In this document: piece by piece, positions 8,780-20,044 of the stretch
How positions within the stretch are numbered: position 1 is the stretch's first letter
How the letters are laid out: every line of letters starts with the position of its first letter
Source: Candidatus Reconcilbacillus cellulovorans
Lineage (GTDB): Bacteria; Bacillota; Bacilli; Paenibacillales; Reconciliibacillaceae
Reading direction: 5' to 3'
NCBI GenBank assembly: GCA_002507565.1
Contig: MOXJ01000016.1
Span: 1-59,249 of the forward strand
DNA length: 59,249 bases
Notes under the pieces: model-generated
Seen by the model: the letters and a program-made list of their open reading frames with translations, nothing else
Database searches by the model: none
Told to the model about the DNA's origin: nothing
Translations under genes and position numbers: made by a program

Positions 8780-10552
8780 ATGAACCGGCGACAAAAAACG
8801 ATCGTGCCCGTCGTCGCGGCGATTTGCGCGGCGGCGGTCGGTTTCGTCTGGACGGCAACGCGCCCGAACGTCCGGACCGCGTCGGAAACGGAACAACGAG
8901 CCCTCCGCATGGCGCAGGTCGCCGAAGACGTCCGACTTACCGGCGAACTGTGCCGTGAACAATGCCGCCGGCACGTCCGCCAGGCGGCGGAAGAAGCCAG
9001 CTCTTCCCCGGAACCTATCAAGACCTTACAAGAATGGCATATCCGTCGCGACGATCTGCCCTTGCTCCTCTGGGTACCGGAAACCGGCGGCGAAAACGTC
9101 CGCATCGGCGAACTGGACGGACGTCTGGCCGACGTCGTCGCGCCGCTTCTGGACGAAGCCGGTCAGGCTTTGCGGCAAGGCCGGCCGTACGCGTCGCCGA
9201 CGGTGTTCGACCGAAACGGCGATTCCTATTTCGTGCTTGCGGAACCGTCGGGACGACGGGGCGGCGGCCTGATCGCCGTTTCGCGCCAAAAGATTATGTC
9301 TGAAATTTACAGACGCCAGCTTCGCCATCTCCGGCTCGACCCGCCGCCGGCACCCGGCGACCGCCGCTGGAAACCGCAAGGTTCCCGGCCGGACAGTCAT
9401 TACAAAACCGACGAACTCGTCGTCAAATTCCGCCGTACGCCGTCGGCGACCGATCTCAACCGATTCCGCCTGGAGGCCGGGGCACAGGTCGTCCATCAAA
9501 CCGGCCGAATTTTCGTCTTCCGCTCGGACCGGCTCGGCGCCGAAAAGCTGCGGGACTATTTCTTGAAAACCGAAATCGAATACGCGGAACCGCATTATCT
9601 GTACGAAACGAACGAAGTGGTCCCCAACGACAGCCTTTATCTCCGCTATCAGTGGAACCTGCCGCAAATCGCGGCGGACCGCGGTTGGGACATCTCGAAA
9701 GGCTCCGACGACGTCCTCGTCGCCGTGGTCGACACCGGCGTCGACCGCGACCACCCCGACCTGAACGGACGCATCAGACCGGGGCGAAACACGATTCGGC
9801 CGGACGCCCCGCCGCTCGACGACGTCGGCCACGGCACTCACGTGGCGGGCATCATATCCGCCATCGTCAACAACGCTACGGGCATCGCCGGCATGTCGTG
9901 GAACAACCCGATCCTGCCGGTCAAGGCGCTCGACGACACGGGAGCAGGCAGCACGCTTTCCGTGGCCCAAGGAATCATCTGGGCGACCGACCAAGGCGCG
10001 AAAGTCATCAATCTAAGCCTCGGCAATTACGCCGACTCGGACTTTCTGCACGACGCCGTGCGTTACGCCTACGAACGCGACGTCGTACTCGTCGCGGCAG
10101 TGGGAAACGACAATACGGACAAGCCGGGCTATCCCGCGGCTTATCCGGAAGTGCTCGCCGTCGGTGCGACCGGACCGAACCGGAAAAAAGCCGCCTTTTC
10201 CAATTACGGCGACTATCTCGACGTCGTCGCGCCGGGCATCGGCATCGCCAGCACGTATCCGAACGGACGATACGCCGCGATGTCCGGCACGTCGATGGCG
10301 AGTCCGCACGTCGCCGCGCTCGCCGCGCTCATCCGCTCCGTCAACCCGCGGCTGACGAACGCCGAAGTGTACGACATCATCCGGCGGACGGCGGACGATC
10401 TCGGCCCGAAAGGGCGCGACCCGTACTTCGGTTACGGTGAAATCAACGCACAAAAGGCCCTGGAAGAAGCGGTCGGCCGGACAGCCGCCCCGCCCGCATC
10501 CTGGGCCGAATGGTTCGCCCGTTGGCTGGAACGTTTGACGCAAATCTTCTGA
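8780..10552 (+). CDS. Membrane-anchored S8 subtilisin-like serine protease
   Basis: A 590-residue protease, probably outside the membrane. Residues 7-27 form an N-terminal membrane segment with no clear signal-peptidase site. About 28-205 is a region I do not recognise. About 208-282 (DELVVKFRRTPS ... EYAEPHYLYE) looks like a fervidolysin-type propeptide/inhibitor domain. The catalytic domain (about 290-570) has D318 (VVDTGVD), H351 (GHGTHVAG) and S505 (SGTSMASPH), all intact, and an NDSLYxxQW entry typical of the family. The start ATG has GGGGAG 9 nt upstream. It faces rnpB convergently with almost no gap. Confidence 0.9.
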   Translation: MNRRQKTIVPVVAAICAAAVGFVWTATRPNVRTASETEQRALRMAQVAEDVRLTGELCREQCRRHVRQAAEEASSSPEPIKTLQEWHIRRDDLPLLLWVPETGGENVRIGELDGRLADVVAPLLDEAGQALRQGRPYASPTVFDRNGDSYFVLAEPSGRRGGGLIAVSRQKIMSEIYRRQLRHLRLDPPPAPGDRRWKPQGSRPDSHYKTDELVVKFRRTPSATDLNRFRLEAGAQVVHQTGRIFVFRSDRLGAEKLRDYFLKTEIEYAEPHYLYETNEVVPNDSLYLRYQWNLPQIAADRGWDISKGSDDVLVAVVDTGVDRDHPDLNGRIRPGRNTIRPDAPPLDDVGHGTHVAGIISAIVNNATGIAGMSWNNPILPVKALDDTGAGSTLSVAQGIIWATDQGAKVINLSLGNYADSDFLHDAVRYAYERDVVLVAAVGNDNTDKPGYPAAYPEVLAVGATGPNRKKAAFSNYGDYLDVVAPGIGIASTYPNGRYAAMSGTSMASPHVAALAALIRSVNPRLTNAEVYDIIRRTADDLGPKGRDPYFGYGEINAQKALEEAVGRTAAPPASWAEWFARWLERLTQIF

Positions 10553-10557
10553 CCGGG

Positions 10558-10988
10558 TAGCGGAAAGTTTGCCGTAAGCCGGGTTCTGTTCTTCCGGCGC
10601 CTCCCGGCCGACGCCGGAAGCGACAATCATCTATCTAGCCCCGCCGTTGCCGGCGGGGTCAAGCGACCAACCCGGACGCACCCCGGGCCAGGGTTTGCGG
10701 CGTAGACGCCGCGGCGTCCTGTTCGGTCTTGCTCCGGGTGGGGTTTACCAGGAAGCGAGTCGCCAGGCTTCCTCGTGGTCTCTTACACCACGGTTCCACC
10801 CTTGCCTGTGCGGCGAAAAGGCCGAAGCCCGCGCCGCCATCGGCGGTCCGTTTCTGTGGCACTATCCTTCAGCTCGCGCTGACTGGACGTTATCCAGCAC
10901 CCTGCCCTGCGGAGCCCGGACTTTCCTCCCGCGGACCGGCCTTCGACCGGTCGGTCCGCCGGCGATTGTCTGGCAAACTTTCCGGTCA
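10558..10988 (-). ncRNA. rnpB: RNase P RNA, class A-like
   Basis: Catalytic RNA that removes the 5' leader of pre-tRNAs. On the minus strand the ends pair as P1: GGAAAGTTTGCC (10983-10972) with GGCAAACTTTCC (10573-10562). Conserved blocks in order: GACAATCGCC, GAGGAAAGTCCGGGCTCC, GGGCAGGGTGCTGGATAACG, AGTGCCACAGAAA, CCGCCGATGG, CAAGGGTGGAA, GGTAAACCCCACCCGGAGCA, TAGATAGATGATTGTC, ACAGAACCCGGCTTA. These match the E. coli class A consensus far better than the class B blocks of B. subtilis (for example GAGGAAAGTCCATGCTCGC). Length about 430 nt. It has its own promoter. Confidence 0.95.
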
Positions 10989-10991
10989 TCC

Positions 10992-11020
10992 AGTATACCC
11001 AAGCTTACGGTGAAAGGCAA
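10992..11020 (-). promoter_or_regulatory. Sigma-A promoter of rnpB
   Basis: Minus strand: TTGCCT (-35, 11015-11020), 17-nt spacer, TATACT (-10, 10992-10997). The predicted start falls at the P1 end of the RNA. It lies in the 43-nt gap behind the Nif3-like gene. Confidence 0.8.
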
Positions 11021-11031
11021 TGGAAAATTCT

Positions 11032-12147
11032 TCAACGCCACCAGAACGGATCGCGCGATGCTTGTGAAGCGACGACTTCCGTCGCAAACCCCGCGTCGCG
11101 GAGCGCGCGCCCCAACCGTTCGGCAAACGGCCGGACCATCATCGATTCCGCCCAATGGCCGGGGTCGACGATCGCCAGTCCCGCCGCTTCCGCTTCGCGC
11201 GCGGTATGATAGTCGACGTCGCCGGTCACATAAACGTCGGCGCCGGATGCCGCGGCTTGACGCGCATACCGTCTGCCTGCTCCGCCGAGCACCGCGACCG
11301 TCCGCACCGGCCGGTCCGGATCGCCGACGACGCGGACGTGCGATACGCCGAACGCGCGCTTGACGCGTTCCGCGAACGCCGCCAGCGATTCTTCCTCGGC
11401 GAGGCGTCCGACGCGGCCGAGGCCGGACTCACGCCCTTTCACGTCCAACGGATAGACGTCGTAAGCCACTTCTTCGTACGGATGAGCGTCGAGCATCGCA
11501 CGGACGACGCGCTCCAACGCCGGCTCGGGAACGATGGTTTCCACGCGGATCTCCCGCACGCGTTCCAGCTTGCCCTGCTCGCCGACGAACGGCGACGTGC
11601 CCTCGCCGGGCAGAAAGGTGCCCACGCCTTCAACGTTGAAACTGCAATGGCTGTAATTGCCGATCCATCCGGCGCCGGATGCGAACATCGCGTCGAGTAC
11701 CGCCCCGTGATGCGTCTCGGGAACGAACACGACGAGTTTTTTCAGCCTTTCCGTATGCGACGGAACGAGCGGCCGCGTCCGCTCGAGGCCGAGCGCCTGC
11801 GCCATCAGGTCGTTCATACCGCCGTCCGCGACGTCGTAATTCGTATGCGCGGCGTACACGGCGATTTCCCGGCGCAACAACGTTTCGCACATTCGGCCGA
11901 ACGGCGTGTCCGTGCGAAGATGCGGAACCGGCCGGAAAAACAGCGGATGATGCACGACGATCAGGTCGGCGCCGGCATGCGCCGCCTCGTCTGCAACTTC
12001 GGGCGTCACTTCCAGCGCGACCATCGCCTTGCGTACCGGCTTGGCCAACGTGCCGAGTTGCAGGCCGACAGGGTCGTCGGGCTCCGCCAGGCGCGGCGGC
12101 GCCCACTGTTCTACCAGCCGGACGATATCCGTTCCGCTCGCAAACAT
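11032..12147 (-). CDS. Nif3-like dinuclear metal-centre protein (YqfO family)
   Basis: A 371-residue member of the Nif3/YqfO family (annotated in databases as GTP cyclohydrolase 1 type 2), whose members form hexamers with a dinuclear metal site. Metal-ligand motifs: VHHPLFFRP, AAHTNYDVADGGMND, and C-terminal VTGDVDYHTAREAEAAGLAIVDPGHWAESMM. Between them is the PII-like insert (LKKLVVFVPETH ... AYDVYPLD) seen in Bacillus-type members. I start at ATG 12147 with GGAGGT 6 nt upstream rather than 12186. It overlaps trmK by 37 nt, the usual trmK-nif3 pairing behind sigA. Substrate uncertain. Confidence 0.88.
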   Translation of the reverse strand: MFASGTDIVRLVEQWAPPRLAEPDDPVGLQLGTLAKPVRKAMVALEVTPEVADEAAHAGADLIVVHHPLFFRPVPHLRTDTPFGRMCETLLRREIAVYAAHTNYDVADGGMNDLMAQALGLERTRPLVPSHTERLKKLVVFVPETHHGAVLDAMFASGAGWIGNYSHCSFNVEGVGTFLPGEGTSPFVGEQGKLERVREIRVETIVPEPALERVVRAMLDAHPYEEVAYDVYPLDVKGRESGLGRVGRLAEEESLAAFAERVKRAFGVSHVRVVGDPDRPVRTVAVLGGAGRRYARQAAASGADVYVTGDVDYHTAREAEAAGLAIVDPGHWAESMMVRPFAERLGRALRDAGFATEVVASQASRDPFWWR

Positions 12148-12899
12148 GCCAACACCTCCGCGATGCGACGTTCCCGGAGCGCCCACCGTTCGGCGGCGGC
12201 ACTCGCCTCCGGGCTTTTCGAGCGGGCGGCGGCCGCAGCAGTACGCGCCGCTTTTTGCCGCTCAAGCTCCCATTTCGCGAAAAAAGCATGACTTCCTTTT
12301 TTCAAAAGATAAGGACCCATTTCCAGCTTCAGCTCGCGATCGAGCTGAAGCCGACCGCACCGCTCCGCAGCGTATGGGGTTTCGGCGTCCGCGGCATCGA
12401 CGGCGGGCTCGGCCGCCAACACTTCGTAAAAGCGCCGCTTTTCCTCTACCAGCGCTTCATCCACCGGTTTCCACCCGTGTTCCAGCCACCAGCGGCGCAC
12501 TTCCGCCTCCCCGCCGTTCGGCTGGACGACCAACCGGCGCACGCCGCGCAGCTTGGCGGAACCTTTTTCCAATATTCTACATATCAAACGACCGCCCATT
12601 CCGGCCAAAACGACGACGTCCGCTTCACCCGGCGCCAGCGGCTCCAGGCCGTCGCCGAGCCGGACGTCGATCCGATCGGCCAGTCCCGCGCGGGCGATCG
12701 TCTCTCGCGCCGCAGCCAACGGCCCCGGTCGGACTTCCACCGCGATCGCGCGCCTCGCCATACCGGTCGCGACGAGCCAGACCGTCAGCAACGCGTGATC
12801 CGCACCGATATCCGCGACGACGCAATCCCGCGGCACAAACGCCGCCACCTGCGCCAGCCGCGCGGACAGACGCGTCACGACTCCAGCCATTCGGTCCAT
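12111..12899 (-). CDS. trmK: tRNA (adenine-22-N1)-methyltransferase TrmK
   Basis: SAM-dependent methylase of A22 in tRNA. A 262-residue protein: N-terminal RLSARLAQVAAFVP, SAM motif VVADIGADHALLTVWL, catalytic-region DVVVLAGMGGRLICRIL, then VQPNGGEAEVRRWWLEHGW, and a basic Ala/Arg-rich C-terminal helical extension. The start (ATG 12899, or ATG 12890 in frame) lies within the last codons of the upstream membrane gene, suggesting coupling. The ribosome site is weak. The order sigA - membrane protein - trmK - nif3 is as in Paenibacillus. Confidence 0.88.
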   Translation of the reverse strand: MDRMAGVVTRLSARLAQVAAFVPRDCVVADIGADHALLTVWLVATGMARRAIAVEVRPGPLAAARETIARAGLADRIDVRLGDGLEPLAPGEADVVVLAGMGGRLICRILEKGSAKLRGVRRLVVQPNGGEAEVRRWWLEHGWKPVDEALVEEKRRFYEVLAAEPAVDAADAETPYAAERCGRLQLDRELKLEMGPYLLKKGSHAFFAKWELERQKAARTAAAAARSKSPEASAAAERWALRERRIAEVLACLRAERISSGW

Positions 12900-13702
12900 C
12901 GGTTCCGAAATCGGAACAACACCCCTCCGGCAACAAGAAGTTTCAGCACGAACACGGCCGGTGCCCAATCCGGCGGCTCCGCAAACGTCAGCTCGAGGAA
13001 CGGTTCGGGAAACAACCAAGAGAGAAGACCGAGCGCAAGCAGGACGACCGCGGATTCGCGGTGTCCCTTCAGCAAAAGCCCGCCCAACCAGAAAAACAGC
13101 GCGGACGCCGCCAACAGCCCGGCTTCGACCGCCCACGCCTGCGGTCCCGCCTGGTCCGCCAAAAGCCGGGCATAAGCCAACAACAGGCCGACCGCCCCGC
13201 AGAACAGAAATACGCGAAGCCGCGCGGCAACGCCGATCGCGATCCAGACCGTAAAGCACAACACCGCCCACAATACGAGCAAGGCGGCATCCAGCCAACC
13301 GTGATCCGCCAAAATCGCATAACCGGCTGCCAACAAAACGAGCGATCCGACGGCAAAACACGCGCACGATTTCGCGAACGATTGGCGGCGAAACCGCGCT
13401 CCCGCCCAAAAAGCCGTCCCGACGACGCCCGCCGTCAAGACGACTTGCAAAGCCAACCCCAAAGATGTAAAATAAAAAATGAAACAGGCAACCGTGGCAA
13501 TCGCCGCCACCGCCGCGAACCAATGCGCGATGCCCGCGCGTCGGACCGAATCCGTCGAGATCGGCCCGAACCGGCGTCCCGTCCACCGTCCGTCGCTGTC
13601 ATAGAGTCGAAGCAGAAAATCACAATAATGGTCCGGCAACATGCGACCCTGCCGCCAGCGTTCGATTTCCCGGACGATGATTTCCCTGCGTTCCGCGTCC
13701 AT
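12875..13702 (-). CDS. Predicted polytopic membrane protein between sigA and trmK
   Basis: A 275-residue protein. The N-terminal about 55 residues are charged and cytoplasmic ([31 protein letters not shown]), followed by about eight hydrophobic helices. The soluble-head-plus-helices layout recalls DUF2157 membrane proteins, but I cannot assign a function. The last 25 nt overlap the start of trmK. Upstream, sigA ends 24 nt away. Start ATG 13702 with AAGGGG about 13 nt upstream. Confidence 0.7.
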   Translation of the reverse strand: MDAERREIIVREIERWRQGRMLPDHYCDFLLRLYDSDGRWTGRRFGPISTDSVRRAGIAHWFAAVAAIATVACFIFYFTSLGLALQVVLTAGVVGTAFWAGARFRRQSFAKSCACFAVGSLVLLAAGYAILADHGWLDAALLVLWAVLCFTVWIAIGVAARLRVFLFCGAVGLLLAYARLLADQAGPQAWAVEAGLLAASALFFWLGGLLLKGHRESAVVLLALGLLSWLFPEPFLELTFAEPPDWAPAVFVLKLLVAGGVLFRFRNRWTEWLES

Positions 13703-13726
13703 GGGCGATCGCCGTCCCCTTGCCGG

Positions 13727-14845
<1,119 letters not shown>

Positions 14846-14868
14846 AAGCCCACTCCCTCCCCCAGAAC

Positions 14869-16740
14869 TCAGACGTTTCCGGATGAAACGAAATTCCATC
14901 TGCTTTCCAGGGATATGATTTCGCTTGCGATGCGCGCGGCTTCCAAAGGGTCGCCCGCGCGTTCGGCGCGAACCATTTCCTCTTTTTTTCTCTCAATTTC
15001 CATCTTGATCCAGTGAAACCGGATTCTCTGAATACAGTCTTCGACCGCCTGCGGCGGAACCGGCCCCGTCGGGCCGCCCCATGCGATTTCCGCCGCCAGC
15101 GCCTCCAACTTCGGATCCTGAAGCGTCGCCATGAAAGCGTTGAGGTCGGGCGACCTCCCCGCCGCATAAAATGCATACAAATAAGCCGCCAACGCGGCAT
15201 GCTCGGCAACGTGAAACGACTCGCCCAATTCCTGCTGAACCTGAAAGGCCACATCGGCGTCGGCCATCATCACCGCGAGTAAAAACCGTTCGGCGTTCCA
15301 GTAATCCGGCCGTTCGACGTCGAAAACGGCCGATCCGGAAGACGCCTTCCCCGCCGAACCGGACAGACCGCGTTTCGCCAAAGCCGCCCGCTTGCCGTCG
15401 AAACGCCTGCGGGACCGGAGCCTGAGGTGTGCGGCCTCGACGTCCTGGCGCAGGACCGACTCCGAAACGCCGAATTCCGCCAATTCCGCCGCAAGCTCCC
15501 GCACGTAATGTTCGCGTTCCGTCGCCAAATCAAGCGCGGCGATGAACTCGACGGCCCCTCGCACGTAGTCGTGCCGTTCGCCCTCTTCCTGTAGCCGAAA
15601 GTTTTTCCTAAAATCATGCAACCTATACTTCACAGACGGAAGAGCCGCGCCGATCACCTCGCGGCGGAATCGCTCGCCTCCGAAACGGCGGATATATTCG
15701 TCGGGATCGCACCCATCGGGCAACACCGCGATCCGAACCGAGCATCCGCCCGATTCGAGAAGCTCCGCGTTTTTGAGCGCGGCCGCACGGCCCGCCGAAT
15801 CGCCGTCGTAACATAGCACGACGCGCTCCGCCAGCCGCCGGATCCGGCGTACCTGCTCTTCGGTCAGCGCCGTGCCCAGTGAGGCGACGCCGCGCCGTTC
15901 GCCGGCCGACCAGGCCTGAATGACGTCGACATATCCTTCGAACAGGACGACTGTATTGTCGCTGCGCACGGCAGGCCGCGCCAAATGTAGGTTGTACAGC
16001 GTCGAACTTTTGCTGAACAGCTTCGTTTCAGGGCTGTTGAGATATTTCGGCTCCCCGCCGTCAAGCGTCCTGCCGCCGAACGCGACGACGCGGCCTTTGT
16101 CGTCGAAAATCGGAAACATGATCCGCTCACGGAACCGATCGATAAACCCCGAACCGTCGGCCTTTCGTACGATCAGGCCGCTTTCCTCGGCAATGGAAGG
16201 ATCGATCCTTTTCTGCCGCAAGATGTCGGCCAACGCGTCCCATCGGGCCGGAGCAAAACCGATGCGGAACGTTTCGATCGCTTCCGGGCCGATGCCGCGG
16301 CCGCGCAGGTAAGCGACCGCACGCTTGCCCTCTTCCGTAAACTTCAGGATATGCTGATAAAACGAACAAGCCAGTTCATAAAGATCGAACCACGCGCCGC
16401 GCCATTCCTCCTGGCGCGTCAAATCCGCCGCGACCTCCGCTTCCGCGGCCGAGATGCCGGCTTCCTCCGCCAGCTTCCGCACTGCTTCGGCGAACGACAA
16501 ATTTTCAATATGTTGGATGAACGTAATGACCGTTCCGCCGAGACCACAACCGAAACATTTGAAAATTTGCCGATCGGGCGTCACCGCGAACGAAGGGGTT
16601 TTTTCCGAATGAAAGGGGCAAAGCCCCTTCCAATATTTTCCTCGCTTCGTCAAACGGACGTACCGGCTGACCACCTCGACGATGTCGTGCGCCTTCAGCA
16701 CCGACTCCACTACGTGTTCCGAGATGCGTCCCCGCGTCAT
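14869..16740 (-). CDS. dnaG: DNA primase DnaG
   Basis: Makes RNA primers for replication. 623 residues. The N-terminal zinc-binding domain has [15 protein letters not shown] then FKCFGC (about 40-65). The TOPRIM catalytic core includes [11 protein letters not shown] and [13 protein letters not shown]. The C-terminal helicase-binding region is divergent, as usual. I start at ATG 16740 ([14 protein letters not shown]) because AAAGGAGGGGG lies 6-9 nt upstream; the longer frame to 16830 adds Arg-rich residues unlike the family. It is followed by sigA. Confidence 0.96.
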   Translation of the reverse strand: MTRGRISEHVVESVLKAHDIVEVVSRYVRLTKRGKYWKGLCPFHSEKTPSFAVTPDRQIFKCFGCGLGGTVITFIQHIENLSFAEAVRKLAEEAGISAAEAEVAADLTRQEEWRGAWFDLYELACSFYQHILKFTEEGKRAVAYLRGRGIGPEAIETFRIGFAPARWDALADILRQKRIDPSIAEESGLIVRKADGSGFIDRFRERIMFPIFDDKGRVVAFGGRTLDGGEPKYLNSPETKLFSKSSTLYNLHLARPAVRSDNTVVLFEGYVDVIQAWSAGERRGVASLGTALTEEQVRRIRRLAERVVLCYDGDSAGRAAALKNAELLESGGCSVRIAVLPDGCDPDEYIRRFGGERFRREVIGAALPSVKYRLHDFRKNFRLQEEGERHDYVRGAVEFIAALDLATEREHYVRELAAELAEFGVSESVLRQDVEAAHLRLRSRRRFDGKRAALAKRGLSGSAGKASSGSAVFDVERPDYWNAERFLLAVMMADADVAFQVQQELGESFHVAEHAALAAYLYAFYAAGRSPDLNAFMATLQDPKLEALAAEIAWGGPTGPVPPQAVEDCIQRIRFHWIKMEIERKKEEMVRAERAGDPLEAARIASEIISLESRWNFVSSGNV

Positions 16741-16819
16741 CCGCCATCCCCCTCCTTTCGCCCGGCGGGGGTCGGCCGCCTCGGTCCGGCCGAATGCGCG
16801 TCGCGTTTGCGCACGTATA

Positions 16820-16848
16820 CTATTCGCCAAACCTTCCGATTATCCTTC
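16820..16848 (-). promoter_or_regulatory. Sigma-H-like promoter before dnaG-sigA
   Basis: On the minus strand GAAGGATAA (about 16840-16848), 11 nt, then GGCGAATAG fits the sigma-H pattern RnAGGAWWW-N11-12-RnnGAATWW. B. subtilis has a sigma-H promoter within its dnaG-sigA operon, which makes the match plausible. A TTGACA at 16866-16871 lies upstream but its nearest -10-like box (GATAAT) is 21 nt away. Confidence 0.5.
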
Positions 16849-16937
16849 AGTTCTTGCGGAACTTTTGTCAATCCGCGCGATCGCGTCGAAAGACGGTTTC
16901 CTTCATTATGAATATACGTATACAGCCGACCCGGGAT

Positions 16938-19025
16938 TCAATCTTTCACCAGGCGCCGAAACTCCGCAAACCTGCGGACGCCGTCGGCGATCGACCGCAA
17001 CAACGCAAGGCGGTTGCGCCGAATGTTTTCGTCCTCGGCCATCACCATCACCGATTCGAAAAGGACTGCCACCGGTTCGCTCAAGGCATACAACGCTTCG
17101 AGCGCCTCGCTTTCCCGCCCTTCCTCCATCCGTTGGCCGAAACGCCGCGCGACGTCCGTCCAGCAGTCGAACAGCGCTTGTTCCGCCGGATGCTCGAACA
17201 GCGCGGGATCGCACGATCCCGCAAGACCAGAGGCCTTGTCCGCAAGATTGGCGACGCGGCCGTAAGCTTCGACGAACCGGCGGAAAGCGGCGTCGTCGAG
17301 TGCGGCCGTCACGGCGCGCGCCTTGCGGACGACGGTAGCGACGTCGTCGAAGCCAGCCTCCATCACGGCATCTACAACGTCGTAACGCGTTCCGCTTTCA
17401 TCCAACACGTTCCGGATGCGAAGTCCGAAAAACTCGGCAAGGTCGCGCAGCACCTCGTCGCTTCCGCGCTTCATGCGGCCGAATTCCGCGTGCACGTCGA
17501 GCGCCGTCCGAAACAGCGCCGACAGCGGGAAAGAAATCCCCGATTCCAGCATCGTCTGCACGATACCGGACGCCTGTCGGCGCAGCGCGTAAGGATCGGC
17601 CGAGCCGGTCGGCACAATCCCGATGGAGAAACAGCCGACAATCGTGTCGATTTTGTCGGCGATGCCGACGATCGCGCCGACTGCCGTTTGCGGCGGTTCG
17701 TCGCCTGCATGCCGGGGACGGTAATGTTCGGCGACCGCCCGAGCGACCGGCTCGGGTTCGCCCGCGTTTTTCGCATAATAGCCTCCCATCACGCCCTCAA
17801 GCTCCGGAAATTCGTACACCATCTGCGTGACAAGATCGAACTTGCAGATCGACGCCGCTCGGTCCACCCACGCCGCCGTCTGGGCGTCGACCGCCGACAT
17901 GTCCGCCAGCCGGCGAGCGATCGCCCGCACGCGTCGGACTTTATCGCCGAGCGATCCGAGCTCCTCATGAAACACGATCGAGTCAAGTTTCCGCACGCAT
18001 TCGTCGATATCAAGCTTCAAATCTTCTTCATAGAAAAACTTCGCGTCGGACAAACGCGCGCGCAACACCTTCTCGTTGCCGCGCCTTACCGTTTCGAGCG
18101 AGCGCGCGTCGCCGTCACGAACCGTCACAAAGTGCGGCAAAAGGCGGCCGCTTTCGTCCGTCACCGGAAAATAACGCTGATGCTCGCGCATCGAGGTCGT
18201 CAGCACTTCCGGCGGAATGCGCAGAAACTCCGGATCGAACGAACCGACAAGCGCCGTCGGCCATTCTACGAGGAACAACACTTCCTCGATGAGATCGTCC
18301 GGCAGCACGACGCGCCAACCGCTCTCGGACGCCAACCGGTCGATCTGCGCCAGTATCTCCTGCCGCCGTCGGTCGGGATCGGCCAATACGCATTGCCGGC
18401 GAAGGCCGTCTTCGTAATCCGCCGGTTGCTCGAGCACAAGTTCCCCGCCGAGAAACCGATGACCTCTCGTGACGCGCCCCGAGCGGACGCCCGCCAGTTC
18501 GAAGGGAACGATCGCGTCGCCGAATAGGGCGACCAGCCAGCGGATCGGCCGGATAAACTTGATCGAGTGCGAGCCCCAACGCATGCTTCTTGGAAACGAC
18601 ATGCCGGCGATCAGCGAAGGTAGCGCTTCGGCCAGCACGGAAACCGTATCTGCGCCGACAACATGTTTGCGCGCGTACACATATTCCGCGCCGTTTCCGG
18701 CGTCGCGGACATACAGTTCGGCCGGCTCGACGCCCTGTGCGCGCGCGAACCCGAGCGCCGCCTGCGTCCAGCGGCCGTCCGCATCGATCGCGGCTTTGCG
18801 GGACGGTCCGCGCACTTCCTCGATCCGGTCGGCCTGCCTTTCCGCGACGTCCGCCACGAAAACCGCAAGCCTGCGCGGCGTCGCGTACGCCTTGACCGCG
18901 CCGTGGGCGATGCGCGCTTCCGCCATCCAGCCGACGAGTCTGTCCCTTAACTGCTCCATCGCGCCTCGCACGAGGCGGGCGGGCATTTCTTCCGTTCCGA
19001 TTTCCAAAAGCAAATCCTTAACCAC
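16938..19025 (-). CDS. glyS: Glycyl-tRNA synthetase beta subunit
   Basis: Beta chain of the alpha2beta2 bacterial GlyRS; binds tRNA-Gly and is needed for aminoacylation. 695 residues, starting [19 protein letters not shown], the family N-terminus. It contains [17 protein letters not shown], the HD-like block and a C-terminal anticodon-binding-type domain ([23 protein letters not shown]). The GTG start at 19025 overlaps the glyQ stop by 8 nt, with AAGGAAG about 9 nt upstream inside glyQ, so the two subunits are translationally coupled. Confidence 0.96.
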   Translation of the reverse strand: MVKDLLLEIGTEEMPARLVRGAMEQLRDRLVGWMAEARIAHGAVKAYATPRRLAVFVADVAERQADRIEEVRGPSRKAAIDADGRWTQAALGFARAQGVEPAELYVRDAGNGAEYVYARKHVVGADTVSVLAEALPSLIAGMSFPRSMRWGSHSIKFIRPIRWLVALFGDAIVPFELAGVRSGRVTRGHRFLGGELVLEQPADYEDGLRRQCVLADPDRRRQEILAQIDRLASESGWRVVLPDDLIEEVLFLVEWPTALVGSFDPEFLRIPPEVLTTSMREHQRYFPVTDESGRLLPHFVTVRDGDARSLETVRRGNEKVLRARLSDAKFFYEEDLKLDIDECVRKLDSIVFHEELGSLGDKVRRVRAIARRLADMSAVDAQTAAWVDRAASICKFDLVTQMVYEFPELEGVMGGYYAKNAGEPEPVARAVAEHYRPRHAGDEPPQTAVGAIVGIADKIDTIVGCFSIGIVPTGSADPYALRRQASGIVQTMLESGISFPLSALFRTALDVHAEFGRMKRGSDEVLRDLAEFFGLRIRNVLDESGTRYDVVDAVMEAGFDDVATVVRKARAVTAALDDAAFRRFVEAYGRVANLADKASGLAGSCDPALFEHPAEQALFDCWTDVARRFGQRMEEGRESEALEALYALSEPVAVLFESVMVMAEDENIRRNRLALLRSIADGVRRFAEFRRLVKD

Positions 19026-19914
19026 GTTCCGCCACTTCCTTCCGCAACAGCGGAAATCCCATCCGCTCGCGCTCTTCGTAATACGTCTGCGCGCAAGCCC
19101 GCGCTAAAGCGCGCACCCGCGCGATGTAACCGGTCCGCTCGGTCACCGAAATCGCGCCGCGCGCGTCGAGCAAGTTAAACGTATGCGAACATTTCAACAC
19201 ATAATCGTAGGCCGGAAATACAAGCCGGTTCTCAAGCGCCCGGCGCGCTTCCCGCTCGTACGTCTGGAACCACTCGAACAAAACGGTCGGGTCCGACACC
19301 TCGAACGTGTATTTGGAATGCTCGTACTCCGGCTGCAAAAACACATCGCCGTAACGGATCCCGTCGACCCATTCCAATTCATAAACGTTTTCCTTATCCT
19401 GAATATATGATGCAAGACGTTCCAGTCCGTATGTAATTTCTACAGAAACAGGGTTTGTATCCATTCCCCCTATCTGCTGGAAATAAGTAAACTGCGTCAC
19501 TTCCATACCGTCGCACCAGACTTCCCAACCAAGCCCCCAAGCGCCGAGCGTCGGCGACTCCCAGTTGTCCTCGACGAACCGGATGTCGTGGTCGAGCGGA
19601 TTGATACCGAGACGCTTCAAACTTTCCAAATACAGTTCCTGAATGTTGTCGGGCGACGGCTTCATGATGACCTGAAATTGATGGTGTTGGTAAAGCCGGT
19701 TCGGGTTTTCCCCGTAACGGCCGTCCGTCGGCCGGCGCGACGGTTCGACGTAAGCGACGTTCCATGGTTCGGGCCCGACCGCGCGCAAAAAGGTCATCGG
19801 ATTGAACGTGCCGGCCCCTTTCTCGACGTCGTACGGCTGGACGACGAGGCAATTCTGTTCCGCCCAGAACTGCTGCAACGTCAAAATGATGTCCTGAAAA
19901 TTCAACGGCGCCAT
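19018..19914 (-). CDS. glyQ: Glycyl-tRNA synthetase alpha subunit
   Basis: Catalytic class II alpha chain, 298 residues from [17 protein letters not shown]. The conserved [37 protein letters not shown] and [13 protein letters not shown] blocks are intact (fragments quoted). The start is ATG 19914; GAGGGAGG stands immediately before it, so only the first GAGG gives usable spacing (4 nt). It is preceded by a leader of about 124 nt from a good promoter. The leader carries no T-box consensus but may fold as an attenuator. Confidence 0.95.
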   Translation of the reverse strand: MAPLNFQDIILTLQQFWAEQNCLVVQPYDVEKGAGTFNPMTFLRAVGPEPWNVAYVEPSRRPTDGRYGENPNRLYQHHQFQVIMKPSPDNIQELYLESLKRLGINPLDHDIRFVEDNWESPTLGAWGLGWEVWCDGMEVTQFTYFQQIGGMDTNPVSVEITYGLERLASYIQDKENVYELEWVDGIRYGDVFLQPEYEHSKYTFEVSDPTVLFEWFQTYEREARRALENRLVFPAYDYVLKCSHTFNLLDARGAISVTERTGYIARVRALARACAQTYYEERERMGFPLLRKEVAERG

Positions 19915-19960
19915 CCTCCCTCGGCCGCGTTCGCTCGGGCGCAAGTAGCCGACGCAATGC

Positions 19961-20021
19961 AAAAAACTCCCGCCTCCGCGCCGCCTGTTCACCTGCCGGC
20001 GCAAGGACGAGAGGTTCTTGC
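19961..20021 (-). promoter_or_regulatory. Possible transcription attenuator in the glyQS leader
   Basis: Minus strand: CTCTCGTC (20013-20006) can pair with GGCGGGAG (19974-19967), which is followed directly by TTTTTT (19966-19961), a terminator. Alternatively GCAAGAAC/GTCCTTGC (20021-20014 with 20008-20001) forms a hairpin that shares 20006-20013 and would block it. An inner GCGCCG/CGGCGC helix lies in the terminator loop. No T-box sequence is present. Inferred by eye only. Confidence 0.35.
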
Positions 20022-20044
20022 TCCGCCCAAATACTCGAAAGATT

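Noticed and set aside
10647-11363. Plus-strand frame over the RNase P RNA
   Set aside because: It crosses a structured RNA gene and the Nif3-like gene; no coding evidence.
19915-20040. T-box riboswitch before glyQ
   Set aside because: The leader is too short and lacks the conserved AGGGTGGNACCGCG sequence; only an unrelated hairpin pair is visible.
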